Below are positions 7,006-16,350 of a stretch of DNA of 64,000 nt, in pieces. The translations under genes and the position numbers were made by a program. Position 1 is the first letter of the stretch; the number at the start of each line of letters is the position of its first letter. Source of the DNA: Luteococcus sp038433155 (lineage in GTDB: Bacteria > Actinomycetota > Actinomycetes > Propionibacteriales > Propionibacteriaceae); NCBI RefSeq assembly GCF_038433155.1, contig NZ_JBCDMW010000013.1, forward strand, positions 62,001 to 126,000, written 5' to 3'. The notes beneath the pieces were generated by a model. The model ran no database searches. It saw only the letters and a list, made by a program, of their open reading frames with translations, and had not been told where the DNA came from.

Positions 7006-9930
7006 TCACTTGGCGGGGTTCTTGATCTCCACCCGGGTCTCTGCCATGACCTTGCCGTCCCGAACGATCACGGCCGAGGCGGTCTGCCAGGAGGGCTGGC
7101 GCGGCGACTGGTAGCCGTCGGCAGCCGGGACGGTGAAGGTCTGCTCCCGACCCTTCCAGACGGCGGACACCCGCAGCTGGTCACCCGGCTGGGAGTCCCG
7201 GACGCTGAAGGAGAAGGACTTCTTCTCCGCCTTGCCGGCGATCACGGGCGGAGTGCAGGAGGCCTCCTTGGTGATCGAGACCCGGGTCTGTTCCAGGGCC
7301 TTGCCGTCACGCACCACGACGGCGGTGGCGTCGGTCCAGCTCGGCTTGGGGCCGCTCCACCACCCGGCGTCGGTCAGCTCGACGGTGGTGTACTGCGCCT
7401 GGCCATTCCAGTGGCCGTCGATCCGCAGCTTGTCCCCCGCGACGAAGTCGGTGGCCTTGAAGCCGAAGGACTCGCAGTTCTGGCTCGGGGTGATCACCGG
7501 GGTCTTGGGCGCCGGCTTGGCGTCGGACAGGCCCACCAGCACCGGGTCGTGGTCGCTGGAGGCGTACGGCGTCGGGGCGTAGAAGTCGGTGATGTTGTAG
7601 TGGCGACGCGAGTACTGCATCGCCACCGACTCGTCGCCGTTGATGTTCAGGTCGTCGGCGCCGGTGACCATCGCCAGCGCCTTCTCATTGGCGAAGGCGT
7701 GGTCCAGCGAGCCCAGCCGGCCACCGAACTGGTAGCTGGTGGACTCGGGGCTGAACTTGCGCACCAGGTTGGTGAAGCCCGCCGCTTCGATGATCTGCAC
7801 CGGGGTCTCCCGGCTGTAGGCGTTGAAGTCACCCACCATGAAGACGGCCTCGTCGGGCCACAGCTGCTTGGTCCAGGCGGTCACGTCACGCGCCTGCTCC
7901 TCCCGTGACGGGTTGGAATTGCCCTGACCGGTGCCGTCGTCGACGCCGGAACCCTTGCTCTTGAAGTGGTTGGCGACGGCGACGAAGGTCTTGCCGCTGG
8001 TCAGGGACTCGAACTTCTGACCGAGCGGCTGGCGGGCATTGGCGAAGGCCGGGCTGTCCAGGATCACCGAGGCATCCACCGGCTTGACCTTGGAGCTCTT
8101 GTAGATGAAGGCCGTCCGGATGACGTCCTCGCTGACCGGACGGGCCACCGGACTGCGGACGTAGTCATAGGTGCCGGCGCCCACCTTGGCATTCAGGGCG
8201 TCCACCAGGGTCTTCAGCGCGGCGTCGCGGTCATGGCCGAAGCGGGCCGCGTTCTCGATCTCCATCAGACCAACCACATCGGCATCCAGCATCTCCAGCG
8301 CAGCGATGATCTTGGTCTGCTGGTCCTTCAGCGCGGCCGGGGTGTAGGCGCCCCGCACGGTGCAGCCATTGGCGGTGACGGGATTGCCGGACATGTCCTT
8401 GTAGGCCGAGCAGCCCGCCTCATCCTGGCCAAGATCAGTGAAGTAGTTGAGCACATTCATGGCGCCCAGCTTCAGCTCGCCGCCAACCGCCGGGGCGGCG
8501 GTCGGGCGGGTGTTCTGGGTGGTCAGCGGGTCATTGTCGTCGGTGGCACCGACGATCTGCTCAACCGGCTGGTAGTTCCACTGGAAGCGGTAGTCCAGGA
8601 TCACCGGTTTGGTGAAGGTGACCTTGGAGTCGGTGCGCATCGGCTCGCCCTGGCTCAGGTAGGGCAGCGGGCTCTTCTGCGCGGTGGTGTTGCGCAGGTA
8701 GTCCCAGCTGGAGCCGTCGTCCAGGGTGATGTACTTCTTGGCCTGCTCCGCCTCATAGGCGGCGGCCTCGGCCGGCACGACGCGATCCGTGGCGGTCCAC
8801 AGCGGCTTGTCACCGGCGGCGAGGCCGACCTGACCGTAGTTGTTCAGGTTGTAGTTGTTGGTGATGGTGTAGTTGCCCAAGGGCTGCACCAGCATCCCCT
8901 CGTAGGCCTCCTTGTCGGCGTCGGTCTGCGGCAGGGTGGCCAGCTCGGTGGGCTTCACCTCGGCGCAGTCGGTGGCGGGGGTCAGCACCGGCTTGGTGAG
9001 CTGGGTGAGGGTGTTGTACTCGGCCGGGACGCCGGTGACGGCGTAGCACTCCCCCGGCTTCACGGTGGGGGCGGCGCCGGTGTAGACGAAGATGCCATCC
9101 GAGGCCTGACCTGCGGCCTTGGCGCTGCCGCCGCTGCCGGGGGTCTGCAGGTAGAAGCCGTTGAAGCCGCCCGTCGGGTAGCTGGCGGTGACGACACCCT
9201 TGGTGGTGACGCTCTGGCCGGCCAGCGGGGTGGCGGTGCCGGTGCCTTGGATCTCCGCGATGGTCTTCTCCACGGCGGGGGTGGGCTCCGGGGTGGGCTC
9301 GGGCGTCGGATCCGGGGTGGGCTCCGGCGTCGGATCCGGGACGGCGCCCTGGTTCTCCGGCTTGGGCTCACCCTTGGTGAAGTCGGCCTGGTTGTTGCCG
9401 GTGTCAGCGCCATCCGTGCGGCTGATTGACGTCGTGTTGGACGGGGCGGGCGCGGCGGCGGTCTCCACCTTGGTGGCGGTTCCGAAACCCACCAGGTCAA
9501 CCACGGCACCGCTGGCATCCACCAGCTCCACGCTGCCGGCGGTGGCGCTCATGGCGGCGGTGCAGGTGGCGTCGGGGGTGGGCAGCGCCTGCGTGCCGGC
9601 CGTGCCCTTGGCCTGCTGCACCAGGAAGTGCTTGCCGGGCTGGACGCTGCCGCTCAGGGTGCACGAATTGCCGGGGTTGCCGGCGGCCGAGTAGTAGTTC
9701 AGCTTCCAGCCGGTGACGTCGATGGCCGCGCCGGTGCCATTGAACAGCTCGACGAAGTCATGGGTGTACGGCGCGCCGCTGTTGCCGCCTCCGCCGTAGA
9801 CCTCGTCGATCACCAGGTGATCGGTGGCTGCCTGGGCGGGCAGGGCGGCGAGGCCTTGCGCGACCATGCCAAGGCCCAGGGCCGCGGCGGTCAGGCCGCC
9901 GCGCCAGGACCCGGAAATGCTGTGGGACAT
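7006..9930 (-). CDS. Secreted ExeM/NucH-family endonuclease with lamin-tail domain
   Basis: 974 residues from an ATG preceded by GGAGAT. A Sec signal peptide occupies about residues 1-34 (hydrophobic core AAALGLGMVAQGLAAL, cleavage after AQA). Then come a lamin-tail domain (~35-170), a Pro-Thr-Glu linker of PTPEP repeats, an OB-like region, and an endonuclease/exonuclease/phosphatase domain with LGAMNVLNYF, GLMEIEN, VANHFKSKG, VGDFNAYSRE and SSDHDPV. Two related C-terminal repeats of about 65 residues follow, each with a VVRDGK/VIVRDGK core. The family degrades extracellular DNA and can supply phosphate or nucleosides. No sortase motif or terminal membrane helix is seen, so release is likely. 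A PHO-box-like repeat lies about 100 bp upstream. Confidence 0.88.
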   Translation of the reverse strand: MSHSISGSWRGGLTAAALGLGMVAQGLAALPAQAATDHLVIDEVYGGGGNSGAPYTHDFVELFNGTGAAIDVTGWKLNYYSAAGNPGNSCTLSGSVQPGKHFLVQQAKGTAGTQALPTPDATCTAAMSATAGSVELVDASGAVVDLVGFGTATKVETAAAPAPSNTTSISRTDGADTGNNQADFTKGEPKPENQGAVPDPTPEPTPDPTPEPTPEPTPAVEKTIAEIQGTGTATPLAGQSVTTKGVVTASYPTGGFNGFYLQTPGSGGSAKAAGQASDGIFVYTGAAPTVKPGECYAVTGVPAEYNTLTQLTKPVLTPATDCAEVKPTELATLPQTDADKEAYEGMLVQPLGNYTITNNYNLNNYGQVGLAAGDKPLWTATDRVVPAEAAAYEAEQAKKYITLDDGSSWDYLRNTTAQKSPLPYLSQGEPMRTDSKVTFTKPVILDYRFQWNYQPVEQIVGATDDNDPLTTQNTRPTAAPAVGGELKLGAMNVLNYFTDLGQDEAGCSAYKDMSGNPVTANGCTVRGAYTPAALKDQQTKIIAALEMLDADVVGLMEIENAARFGHDRDAALKTLVDALNAKVGAGTYDYVRSPVARPVSEDVIRTAFIYKSSKVKPVDASVILDSPAFANARQPLGQKFESLTSGKTFVAVANHFKSKGSGVDDGTGQGNSNPSREEQARDVTAWTKQLWPDEAVFMVGDFNAYSRETPVQIIEAAGFTNLVRKFSPESTSYQFGGRLGSLDHAFANEKALAMVTGADDLNINGDESVAMQYSRRHYNITDFYAPTPYASSDHDPVLVGLSDAKPAPKTPVITPSQNCESFGFKATDFVAGDKLRIDGHWNGQAQYTTVELTDAGWWSGPKPSWTDATAVVVRDGKALEQTRVSITKEASCTPPVIAGKAEKKSFSFSVRDSQPGDQLRVSAVWKGREQTFTVPAADGYQSPRQPSWQTASAVIVRDGKVMAETRVEIKNPAK

Positions 9931-10030
9931 GGGAATCTCCAGTGGGAAATGTGGGGTTGGCGGATGCCACCGCCACGCTATCCAGCTGAGAGCAGGCTGA
10001 GTAAGCCCCTCAGCGTGGGGGTAGTTCACT

Positions 10031-10052
10031 GTTCACCGGAATGTCACCCGCT
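10031..10052 (+). promoter_or_regulatory. PHO-box-like direct repeat upstream of the nuclease gene
   Basis: Two 11-bp units, GTTCACCGGAA and TGTCACCCGCT, stand head to tail. The Streptomyces PhoP-binding box is known as tandem 11-bp units with a G(T/G)TCACC core, and both units match closely. An offset GTTCAC at 10024-10029 adds a third partial copy. The site reads on the opposite strand from the nuclease gene, about 100 bp before its start codon. This is inference from pattern only. Confidence 0.4.
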
Positions 10053-10116
10053 CTGCGCGTCCAACTGTCGCCCTGCTGACCCAACCGTCGCCCTACGACA
10101 GAAATAACCATCGGAA

Positions 10117-10179
10117 GGCAACCGTCCAACGAGCAAGCCAACCCCAACTCGGGCAGGGCAACCGTCCACCGAGCAAGCC
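10117..10179. repeat. Pair of near-identical 23-bp repeats
   Basis: GGCAACCGTCCAACGAGCAA... at 10117-10139 recurs at 10157-10179 with one mismatch, a 40-bp period. Two shorter related copies (CCAACTGTCGCCCT and CCAACCGTCGCCCT) lie just before, at about 10061-10094. They fill the space between rseP and the nuclease promoter. No hairpin forms, so they are not an ordinary terminator. Confidence 0.6.
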
Positions 10180-10193
10180 GGAGGCGGACAGCC

Positions 10194-11483
10194 TCAGAGC
10201 AATTTGATCGGCGTGACCAGGTCGGCCAGCACCAGCACCAGACCCGCGACGGCCAAGAAGGCGCCCACTGCGTAGGCCACGGGCAGCATCCGGGCGGTGT
10301 CGACGTGCCCCGGGTCGGGGCGGCCGAGCAGTCGGGTGAGCCCGCGTTTGAGTGCCTCGTACAGGGCGCCGGCGATGTGGCCGCCGTCCAGCGGGGGCAA
10401 GGGGACGCAGTTCAGCAGGCAGACGAACAGGTTGACCGAGGCCAGCATGGAGAACCAGGAGGCAACCTTGTCCCCCGCCTCCAGCTGCTGGTTCCCGGCA
10501 ATCTGGCCGGCCACCTGACTGGCCCCGATGATCGAGATCGGGCCGTTGGCGTCGCGTTTCTGGCCGGTCACCAGATCGGCGGCCACATTCCACACCTTCA
10601 CCGGGAAGGCCGCCAGCGCGGTCACCGACTGTTTGGTCTGCAGCCACAGATCCTGGGCGGTGTCCACCGCCCCGCCTCGTACCAGTTCGGTGCGTGGCGT
10701 GACCCCCAGGAAGCCGGCCTCGACGGTCCTTGCCGGGTCCAACCGGTCCCGCACCCCGGTCAGGATCGTCGGTGTGGCGGGAAGCTCCACCCGTTGTCCG
10801 TCGCGCTCCACCACCAGCGCGGCGGGATTGGCCCGGTTGGCCCGGATCAGCTCGCTCAACTCCTCCCAGCTGCGCAGCGGGGTTCCGTTGAAGGCGACGA
10901 TCCGATCGCCCGGACGCACCCCGGCCCGCATGGCGGGCGAGGATGGGTCACCGGGCTGGCAGGTGCGCTCGGCCCGGGTGACGGGGACGACGCACTGGCT
11001 GACGGAATCGGCCACCAGCTGGGCGCGGTACTGGCCGTGCAGGCCATTCACCCCGGCCATGATCACAAAGGCCAGCACCAGGTTCATCAGCGGGCCACCG
11101 GCCATGATGATGATCTTCTGCCAGACCGGCTTCTGGTAGAACAGCCGTCCGTCGTCGGCCGGGGTGATGGACTCGTACTCCACCTCGCGTGCCTCGTCGG
11201 CCAGCCGGGCCAGCGGGCTACGGGTCTCGGCGGCGCCGGGGCGCTCGGGCGGGTACATCCCGATCAGCCGGACATAGCCGCCCAGGGGCAGCAGCTTGAT
11301 CCCGTACTCCGTCTCCCCCCGTCGGATGCGCCACAGGTTCTTCCCAAAGCCGACGAAGTACTGGGTCACCTTGACGCCGAAGAGCTTGGCCGGCACCAGA
11401 TGCCCCACCTCGTGCAGCGCAATCGAGGCCATGATCAGCGCGAAGAAGCCAACCGCGGCCAGCACCGTCACCACCAGGCTCAT
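10194..11483 (-). CDS. rseP: Site-2 protease, M50 family (RseP/Rip1)
   Basis: 429 residues. The zinc site HEVGH is in the first membrane helix (residues 24-28), and the third ligand lies in the LDGGH motif near residue 375. A PDZ domain with RAGVRPGDRIVAFNGTPL lies between. This intramembrane protease cleaves anti-sigma factors and other membrane substrates after a site-1 cut. The ATG overlaps the dxr stop by 4 bp, so the two are translationally coupled, as in mycobacteria. Length matches actinobacterial Rip1. Confidence 0.95.
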   Translation of the reverse strand: MSLVVTVLAAVGFFALIMASIALHEVGHLVPAKLFGVKVTQYFVGFGKNLWRIRRGETEYGIKLLPLGGYVRLIGMYPPERPGAAETRSPLARLADEAREVEYESITPADDGRLFYQKPVWQKIIIMAGGPLMNLVLAFVIMAGVNGLHGQYRAQLVADSVSQCVVPVTRAERTCQPGDPSSPAMRAGVRPGDRIVAFNGTPLRSWEELSELIRANRANPAALVVERDGQRVELPATPTILTGVRDRLDPARTVEAGFLGVTPRTELVRGGAVDTAQDLWLQTKQSVTALAAFPVKVWNVAADLVTGQKRDANGPISIIGASQVAGQIAGNQQLEAGDKVASWFSMLASVNLFVCLLNCVPLPPLDGGHIAGALYEALKRGLTRLLGRPDPGHVDTARMLPVAYAVGAFLAVAGLVLVLADLVTPIKLL

Positions 11484-12715
11484 GCGCCAGCAACCTCAGC
11501 GGCCCGCCGCCGGGCCCAGGCGTCGGCGGCCAGCACGCCCTCGACGCTCATCTGTTCATCCGTGAGATGTCCGCCGGGTTGCCCGGCCAGGTTGAGGTGC
11601 TCCTCCACCACGGCGGCGATCGTGTCGACGATCTCCAGGAAGCCGATCTTGCCGTCGCAGAAGGCGTCCACCAGCACCTCATTGGCCGCGTTGTAGACCG
11701 CGGGCGCAGACCCACCACAATGGCCGCAGCGGCGGGCCAGCTCGACGGCCGGGAAGGCTTCGGTGTCGACGGGTTCGAAGTGCCAGTCCACGGGGCTGGA
11801 CCAGTCATTGGGCTTCGAGGCGCCCTCGATCCGGTGCGGCCAGTCCAGGCCCAGGGCGATCGGGAGCTTCATGTCCGGCGGGCTGGCCTGGGCAATGGTG
11901 GCGCCGTCATGGAACTCCACCATCGAGTGGACGATGGAGCCGGGGTGCACCACGACGGTGATGTCGTCCAGGTCCACGCCGTAGAGCAGGCCGGCCTCCA
12001 GCAGTTCCAGGCCCTTGTTGACCAGCGTCGACGAGTTGATGGTGATCACCCGGCCCATGTCCCAGCTGGGATGGGCGCTGGCTTGGGCGGGCGTCACGTC
12101 GGCCAGCTCCTCGCGGGTGCGGCCGCGGAAGGGGCCGCCGGAGCAGGTGAGGATGAGGCGACGCACCTCGTCCGCGGTGCCGGCCCGCAGGCACTGGGCG
12201 AAGGCGGAGTGTTCGGAGTCGACGGCCACCAGCTGGCCCGGCGCGGCAGCCTCGGTCACCAGCCGTCCGCCGATCACCAGGGATTCCTTGTTGGCCAGCG
12301 CCAGGGTGGTGCCCGCAGCGAGCGTGGCCAGCGTGGGCTGGAGACCGGCGGCGCCGGTGATGCCGTTGAGCACCACGTCGCACTCCAGCGCGGCCAGCTG
12401 GGTGGCGGCGTCGGGACCCAGCAGGATCTTGGGCAGCCGGACGTCCCCCTCATTCCAGCCGCGCTGCTTGGCCTGGGCATAGAGCGCCAGCTGCAGGTCC
12501 TGCCCCGCCGTGGCCTTGGCAAGGGCCACCACGTCGGGTTGGAAATCCAGGATCTGGGCGGCGAACAGCCCGACGTCGGAGCCGCCCGCGGCCAGACCCA
12601 CCACCCGGAAGCGCTCCCGACGGGTCGAGATCACCTCCAGTGCCTGGGTGCCGATGGATCCGGTGCTGCCCAGGATCACCACACTGCGCGTCTGTTGTTC
12701 TGCCACGTCCCTCAT
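11480..12715 (-). CDS. dxr: 1-deoxy-D-xylulose 5-phosphate reductoisomerase
   Basis: 411 residues. Converts DXP to MEP with NADPH in the isoprenoid pathway. The nucleotide loop GSTGSIGTQALEV is near the start. LANKESLVIGG and the metal/substrate residues in VDSEHSAFAQCL and SCSGGPFRGRT-like segments are all present. I chose the ATG at 12713-12715. A GTG nine bases later is also possible, and an in-frame ATG at 12736 would add seven residues. It forms an operon with rseP. Confidence 0.96.
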   Translation of the reverse strand: MRDVAEQQTRSVVILGSTGSIGTQALEVISTRRERFRVVGLAAGGSDVGLFAAQILDFQPDVVALAKATAGQDLQLALYAQAKQRGWNEGDVRLPKILLGPDAATQLAALECDVVLNGITGAAGLQPTLATLAAGTTLALANKESLVIGGRLVTEAAAPGQLVAVDSEHSAFAQCLRAGTADEVRRLILTCSGGPFRGRTREELADVTPAQASAHPSWDMGRVITINSSTLVNKGLELLEAGLLYGVDLDDITVVVHPGSIVHSMVEFHDGATIAQASPPDMKLPIALGLDWPHRIEGASKPNDWSSPVDWHFEPVDTEAFPAVELARRCGHCGGSAPAVYNAANEVLVDAFCDGKIGFLEIVDTIAAVVEEHLNLAGQPGGHLTDEQMSVEGVLAADAWARRRAAEVAGA

Positions 12716-12754
12716 CCTGACACAGCCCTCCGACAATTCCGGGGCCGTGGCCCG

Positions 12755-13633
12755 TCACACCCGTCGGGCCAGCGCCAGCAGTTCGTCCCTGACCCGACGG
12801 GGAGCCGCCATCATCACGTTGTGCCCAGCGCGGGGAACCACGACGCGACGACAGCCAGGCAGTCGGTGGGCGATCGCCTCCGAATCCTTGGGCGGCACCA
12901 CCAGGTCAAGGCTGCCGTTCAGCACCAGGCTGGGGACACCGTGGTAGACCGCCAGAGCCGGTTCCCGATGATGGGTGGACAGGCTGGGCAGGAAGGCTGC
13001 CATCGTGGCAAATCCGGCCTGACCTGCCATTTCGCCCGTGAGTCGGACGTCGGTGCGCGATGTACGCCAACCACAGCAGCTCACCCACAGCCCGGCACTG
13101 AGCACCGGACCCAGCCCACTCACCAATCGCCAGCTGTTGCGGTGCCGGGCCAACCGACCGAAGACCCAAGCCCCACCCGCCTGCACCAGGTGCGCGCCAC
13201 GCAACCCCAACCCCAGGAAGCCCAGCCCATCGCCGTTGGCCGAGGTGGCGACGAAGGCCACCGCCCCCACCCGGTCTGCCACCAACCGCGGATGACGCTC
13301 CGCCAGTGCCATCAGGGCCATCCCACCCATCGAGTGCCCCACCAGCACCAGCGGACCGGTGGTGTGCACCATCATCAGCTCGGCCAGGTCATCGGCCACC
13401 CGCTCGATCGTGCAGCCCAGCAGGTCCGGATTGGCGGATTCGCCGTGGCCCCGCAGGTCCCAGACCAGGACCCGGAAACCGGCCGCGGCCAGCGCCTCGG
13501 CCTGGGCGTGCCAACACTGGTGGGCCTGGGCGTAGCCGTGGGTGAGCACCACCGTCACCGCTCCGGTCTCGGGCCCGCTGAACCTCCCCCACAGCCGAAC
13601 ACCGTCGCCCGTGGTGTGCCAAAACTCGCCCAT
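12755..13633 (-). CDS. Alpha/beta hydrolase
   Basis: 292 residues. The nucleophile elbow is GHSMGG, the oxyanion region VVLTHGYAQ, an acidic residue lies in LNGSLDLVVPPKDS, and the catalytic His in VPRAGHNVMM. The HGF/LRGHGESA pattern is typical of soluble esterases, enol-lactonases and haloperoxidase-like enzymes. No signal peptide is present. The substrate is unknown. It stands alone upstream of dxr on the same strand and is divergent from the LOG-type gene. Confidence 0.85.
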   Translation of the reverse strand: MGEFWHTTGDGVRLWGRFSGPETGAVTVVLTHGYAQAHQCWHAQAEALAAAGFRVLVWDLRGHGESANPDLLGCTIERVADDLAELMMVHTTGPLVLVGHSMGGMALMALAERHPRLVADRVGAVAFVATSANGDGLGFLGLGLRGAHLVQAGGAWVFGRLARHRNSWRLVSGLGPVLSAGLWVSCCGWRTSRTDVRLTGEMAGQAGFATMAAFLPSLSTHHREPALAVYHGVPSLVLNGSLDLVVPPKDSEAIAHRLPGCRRVVVPRAGHNVMMAAPRRVRDELLALARRV

Positions 13634-13702
13634 GGATCGAGCCTACGCCCAGCTCCTGTCCGCTCCGGCGGGCGGCAGCGCAGCCCAACTAGGCTGGCAG
13701 CC

Positions 13703-14806
13703 ATGATGACGGCGGAGCATGAGATCGACTCGCTGGCGGCCTTCGACGCCCACCTGGCGGCCGGCCTGCGGCTGAACCGATGCGTGGTCCAGTCGGTGGA
13801 CCTGACCGAACGCAGCGAGCAGTTGAAGCGCACGTCGGTGGAGGCGGCGATCTTCCTGGGGTGCCTGATGCGGCCCGGCATCGACGACTCGCTGCGCGGC
13901 CGCGGCGCCCTGGTCTTCCCGCGACTGCCGGAGCTGCCCTTCAACCCCTACCGGCCACGGATGTACGAGACGCCGGACCTCTTCGACGCCGTGCTGACCG
14001 GCGGCGACTATGCCGACTGCCACGACGCCCGGATCTACGCCTGGCACCGGGCTCAGGGCATCCAGCCCAGTCTGGGCGCCACGTTGTCGATGAGCCTGCA
14101 CGACCATTCCATGAGCGAATCCCTGGACGACTGGTGCGCCAGCCGCCCGCCGCAGACCACCATCGGGATCATGGGCGGCCACGCCGCGGCGCGGGGCACC
14201 GAGACCTTCCGGCAGGCCGCCCGGCTGGCCGGGGACCTGACCCGGGGCGGTCGGCTTGTGATGACCGGCGGCGGCCCGGGCGCGATGGAGGCCAGCAACC
14301 TGGGCGCCTACCTGGCCGGGGAGCCGGAGGCCCTGGACGACGCGATCGAGGTGCTGGCGGCGGCCGCCGACTTCCATGCGAACCTCACCGCCTGGGCGCA
14401 TGCCATGGTGGAGGTGCGGCGCCGCTGGCAGCCGTCGGGCGAATCCGCGGGCATCCCCACTTGGTTCTATGGCCACGAGCCGCCCAATGGTTTCGCGACG
14501 GTGATCCCCAAGTACTTCAGCAATGCCATCCGGGAGGACACGCTGCTGCAGCGCTGCCGCGGTGGGATCGTCTACCTGCAGGGGGCCGCGGGCACCGTGC
14601 AGGAGATCTTCCAGGCCGCGACGGGAAACTACTACACCCCGCTGGGCTCCGCCACCACGCCGATGGTGCTGGTGGGCCGCGAGTACTGGACCCACAGACT
14701 CCCGGCCTGGCCCTTGCTGGAGGCCCTGGGCCGGGACCGGCAGATGGGAACCCGGCTGCATCTGGTGGACCACGTCGAAGAGGCCGCTGAGGTCTTGCTG
14801 GGCTGA
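13703..14806 (+). CDS. LOG-type Rossmann nucleotide-binding protein
   Basis: 367 residues from the ATG at 13703; the second codon is also ATG. The core is a Rossmann fold with TTIGIMGGHAAARG, MTGGGPGAMEASNLGAYLAG and VYLQGAAGTVQEIFQ. The latter two correspond to the GGG and PGGxGTxxE loops of the LOG/TIGR00730 superfamily, whose members bind or hydrolyse nucleoside monophosphates. About 130 extra N-terminal residues distinguish it from short LOG enzymes and recall the longer PpnN/YgdH group. Activity on a nucleotide is inferred. It converges on gdhA across a terminator hairpin. Confidence 0.7.
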   Translation: MMTAEHEIDSLAAFDAHLAAGLRLNRCVVQSVDLTERSEQLKRTSVEAAIFLGCLMRPGIDDSLRGRGALVFPRLPELPFNPYRPRMYETPDLFDAVLTGGDYADCHDARIYAWHRAQGIQPSLGATLSMSLHDHSMSESLDDWCASRPPQTTIGIMGGHAAARGTETFRQAARLAGDLTRGGRLVMTGGGPGAMEASNLGAYLAGEPEALDDAIEVLAAAADFHANLTAWAHAMVEVRRRWQPSGESAGIPTWFYGHEPPNGFATVIPKYFSNAIREDTLLQRCRGGIVYLQGAAGTVQEIFQAATGNYYTPLGSATTPMVLVGREYWTHRLPAWPLLEALGRDRQMGTRLHLVDHVEEAAEVLLG

Positions 14807-14822
14807 GGCCCCTCGACGCGAA

Positions 14823-14855
14823 ACGGACGGGGCACCGCAGTGGCGCCCCGCCCGT
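14823..14855. terminator. Hairpin between convergent LOG gene and gdhA
   Basis: An 11-bp GC-rich inverted repeat with one mismatch (14823-14833 with 14845-14855) lies between two converging genes. It has no clear U-tract and probably serves both strands. Confidence 0.55.
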
Positions 14856-14877
14856 CTCGGCGGTCAACTGTTGGGGA

Positions 14878-16212
14878 TCAGACCAGACCCATGGCGATCA
14901 TGGCGTCGGCAACCTTGACGAAGCCGGCGATGTTCGCGCCCAGGACGTAGTCGCCGGGGGCGCCGTACTCCTCGGCGGTGTCGATGCAGTTGTCGTGGAT
15001 GTTCTCCATGATCTGCGCCAGCCGCTCCTCGGTGTACTCGAAGCTCCAGGAGTCCCGCGAGGCGTTCTGCTGCATCTCCAGCGCGGAGGTGGCCACGCCA
15101 CCCGCGTTGGCGGCCTTGCCCGGGGCGTAGGCGACGCCGGCGGCCCGGAAGGCCTCGATCCCCTCCGGGGTGGTGGGCATGTTGGCGCCCTCCGCAATCA
15201 CCTTGACGCCGTTCTTCACCAGCTCCTTGGCGGAGTCGCCGTTCAGCTCGTTCTGGGTGGCGCAGGGCAGGGCGATGTCGGTGGGGATGTTCCACACGGT
15301 GCCGTCGGTGTGCAGCGTAGCGCTGGGGCGACGGGAGACGTAGTCGGCGGCGCGGCCGCGCTCCACCTCCTTGACCTGCTTCAGCAGCTCCAGGTCGATG
15401 CCCTCGGGGTCGTGCACATAGCCCGACGAGTCGCTGAAGGAGTGGCACAGGGCGCCCAGCTGCTGCGCCTTCTCGATGGCGTAGATGGCCACATTGCCGC
15501 CGCCGGAGACGGTGACGCGCTGGCCGTCGAAGCTGGCGCCCTTCTGCTCCATCATCCGGTTGGCGAACAGCACGGTTCCGTAACCGGTGGCCTCGGTGCG
15601 GACCAGGGAACCGCCCCAAGTCAGGCCCTTGCCGGTGAGCACGCCGGCCTCGTAGCGGTTGGTGATCCGCTTGTACTGGCCGAACAGGTAGCCGATCTCC
15701 CGGCCGCCGACGCCGATGTCGCCGGCGGGGACGTCGGTGTACTCACCCAGGTGGCGGTACAGCTCGGTCATGAAGCTCTGGCAGAAGCGCATCACCTCGG
15801 CGTCGGACTTGCCGTGCGGGTCGAAGTCCGAGCCGCCCTTGCCACCACCGATGGGCATGCCGGTCAGGGAGTTCTTGAAGACCTGCTCGAAGCCGAGGAA
15901 CTTGACGATGCCCAGGTAGACGCTGGGGTGGAAGCGCAGGCCGCCCTTGTACGGGCCCAGGGCGGAGTTGTACTCGACGCGGAAGCCACGGTTGATCTGC
16001 ACCTTGCCGTTGTCATCCATCCACGGCACGCGGAAGATGATCTGCCGCTCGGGCTCGCACATCCGCTCCAGCACATTGGCCTCGGTGTACTGGGGGTGGC
16101 GCTTGAGGACGGGGCTCAGACTGTCGAGCACCTCCTTGACGGCCTGGTGGAATTCCACCTCACCGGGATTGCGCTTGACGACGGTCTCGTAGACCAGTTC
16201 CAGATCAGCCAC
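14878..16212 (-). CDS. gdhA: NADP-type glutamate dehydrogenase
   Basis: 444 residues from a GTG preceded by AAGAAGGAG. Catalyses reductive amination of 2-oxoglutarate to glutamate. The catalytic lysine lies in PIGGGKGGSDFDP, further substrate residues in GDIGVGGREIGYLFGQYKR, and the dinucleotide site in TVSGGGNVAIYAIEKA. Length and the C-terminal LGANIAGFVKVADAM block match the short hexameric NADP class rather than the long NAD class. It is monocistronic, with an intergenic region of about 190 bp upstream. Confidence 0.96.
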   Translation of the reverse strand: MADLELVYETVVKRNPGEVEFHQAVKEVLDSLSPVLKRHPQYTEANVLERMCEPERQIIFRVPWMDDNGKVQINRGFRVEYNSALGPYKGGLRFHPSVYLGIVKFLGFEQVFKNSLTGMPIGGGKGGSDFDPHGKSDAEVMRFCQSFMTELYRHLGEYTDVPAGDIGVGGREIGYLFGQYKRITNRYEAGVLTGKGLTWGGSLVRTEATGYGTVLFANRMMEQKGASFDGQRVTVSGGGNVAIYAIEKAQQLGALCHSFSDSSGYVHDPEGIDLELLKQVKEVERGRAADYVSRRPSATLHTDGTVWNIPTDIALPCATQNELNGDSAKELVKNGVKVIAEGANMPTTPEGIEAFRAAGVAYAPGKAANAGGVATSALEMQQNASRDSWSFEYTEERLAQIMENIHDNCIDTAEEYGAPGDYVLGANIAGFVKVADAMIAMGLV

Positions 16213-16350
16213 GGGGACTCCTTCTTCCGGGCACGCAGCGCGTGCTCTACGGGGTTGGCTGGCCCGGCGCGGTCACGACTCCAGATTGGAGGCCGAACCA
16301 CGCCCGGACTGGGCGCCGCACAGTGCGGTGTCCAGTTGCAGATTACAGAT

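Noticed and set aside
9277..9340. Short tandem repeats that could suggest a CRISPR or satellite
   Set aside because: They encode the Pro-Thr-Glu linker of the nuclease in frame; there are no spacers.
11567..13700. Very long open frame on the plus strand running through dxr and the hydrolase gene
   Set aside because: It is antisense to well-supported genes; stops are rare in this GC-rich DNA. Only the part from 13703 has real protein character.
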